Positions 62,701 through 64,000 of a stretch of DNA of 64,000 nt are shown piece after piece. Source of the DNA: Sthenelais limicola (lineage: Eukaryota; Annelida; Polychaeta; Phyllodocida; Sigalionidae); assembly GCA_942159475.1 (NCBI GenBank), contig OW804094.1, positions 48,480,966 through 48,544,965 on the forward strand, in the 5' to 3' direction. Numbering within the stretch: the stretch's first letter is position 1; each line of letters opens with the position of its first letter. Position numbers and translations under genes: made by a program. The notes under the pieces were generated by a model. The model did no database searches, had not been told where the DNA came from, and saw only the letters and a list, made by a program, of their open reading frames with translations.

Positions 62701-64000
62701 AGGGGTGTGTCCTAAGATATCGACTTGGGGTGAAAAGAGTATACCAGGAAGTGTGGATGTGGGGGTTTAAAAATTACATGACCTGAGTAAATCAGCTACA
62801 TGAACCAGAATTGTTTAGAGAAAGCCTTTAGTGGAAGAGGACATGGACTACTTCAGGGGCCTTTTAGATGAACTGGCAAACATTTAACCATCAAAACTAC
62901 GTGGATGTTAAATTCTAATGAAACTCAGTAGTTTTTTCTTAACAAAAAATACCATTTCTTTTATTTATTATCTCTTAAAGAATTTTATTTTCGTATTTGA
63001 CAGAAAAAGCAGACAGACATATTTCGCTTAGAGAGATTAAGCGATTTTCAAGGTTATCTGCACTATTCAATGAACAAAAGACATGGTTGGGCAAGAATGT
63101 CATATACATTATACATTTCACGAGCGACATGGTAGTAATAACACACATTTCACATAACGTTCGCATGGTGGTTATAAAGAAAAATGATAATAGTAATGAT
63201 GGTACTTTTTCCCAGAATGGTCAGCTCAAATAATAGACATAATACCTCAGTTATTTCCCTATTTGCTATTTTTTTCGCAACTTAAAATCAATGTATTGGT
63301 CGAATTCTGCCAACTGGTGTTAAATAAAGTGTGGGAAAGTCCACATTCAATGTTTTATAGCTATGCTAGATTTACCATTTAAAGCTCAGATATTTTTTAC
63401 GAAGACATGATATGGATGGGCAACAGAAGCCTAGAATAACCTTTAATTTACTGAGCTCAACCTGCAATTGGAAGGATGTGGTAAAGCATAATGTCAGAGA
63501 CGTGCAGATAACTAGTTTGCAAAGGACATTTCTATAATCGATGTCAAAGCATATTTTGCTGCATGCTGCTTATTTATTCCCATCAATGAAGGGCACTGTT
63601 CCAAGAATTGGTAAACCTCGTCGTATCTTAAGTAGTAATCATGTTGGCTTAAAAACATAATTGCCGTGGTATTAACGACAAAAGAGAGGAGGTAAAACAG
63701 CACAGGGGAAAAATATTCCGAGCACCCTTACCCATCAATATGTCAAGGAAGCAACCAAAACATACTGGAATCAGGGATTACAGGGTAAAAGATAGGGCTT
63801 CACTAAATCGAATAGAGTTGAAGATCAAGCCTTAATTCGAGAGATCTGTATTCCCAACAAAAACAATATCTCCCATGGGTTTAACTCGTAAAAGAAAGTA
63901 CTTCTGGGCAGAGCAAGTAGAACAAATCCTCACCCTCTCCAACTAATTCCCATTCCATCCACCACTTCTTCCTCGCCCCTCTTCAACTTCCACATGAGTG
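59785..64000. other. Intergenic to right edge
   Basis: No gene recognised. Two G runs lie at 61388-61420. The stretch 61540-62260 is rich in GATA (GATAAGG, CTTATCG), TAAT and POU sites and looks like regulatory DNA. An AT repeat lies near 62560-62576. Confidence 0.3.
62212..62223. promoter_or_regulatory. Palindromic POU site
   Basis: TTTGCATGCAAA is two overlapping POU half sites (ATGCAAA on each strand), followed directly by the homeodomain core TTAATT. It sits within a motif-dense 700-base stretch. Confidence 0.35.

Overview
The window is animal nuclear DNA. Its genes are split by GT-AG introns, about two thirds of it is AT-rich non-coding sequence, and it carries microsatellites and foldback repeats. 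The proteins are closest in memory to those of deuterostomes. Together with the many TAGGCCTA palindromes, this suggests a marine invertebrate such as an echinoderm, but the species call is inference only.

Layout. Bases 1-6380 hold the 3' part of TRMT13 (+), a tRNA 2'-O-methyltransferase, as 15 coding exons with the extreme N-terminus off the left edge. Bases 8395-11923 hold POLE4 (-), the small histone-fold subunit of DNA polymerase epsilon, complete in four coding exons and convergent with TRMT13. POLE4 is head-to-head with RNF146 (+). That gene encodes the RING-WWE ubiquitin ligase that reads poly-ADP-ribose; I assemble it from a short first coding exon at 12809-12917 and a main exon at 22833-24001, with a 9.9 kb intron between. 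The 886 bp between the two start codons is a likely bidirectional promoter with ETS sites.

Bases 24255-64000 are almost empty of recognisable genes. The one clear coding exon is at 39737-39959 (-), for a small two-helix membrane protein I do not recognise. The remainder holds foldback elements and hairpins (28.4, 29.3-29.9, 32.3, 33.8, 44.2 and 45.3 kb), a possible degraded LINE end near 34.3 kb, long AT and G/C microsatellites, and several non-repetitive stretches dense in homeodomain, POU, GATA and nuclear-receptor motifs that read like enhancers. Near 53-60 kb there is a TATA box, a perfect DR1 nuclear-receptor site and three phase-compatible exon-like segments; these could be an undescribed gene, at low confidence.

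The three recognised genes are housekeeping genes for tRNA modification, replication and ubiquitin signalling, and they share no pathway. The most unusual observation is that TRMT13 carries three separate local duplications that each copy the end of an exon, two of them with its splice donor, leaving decoy splice sites in the gene.
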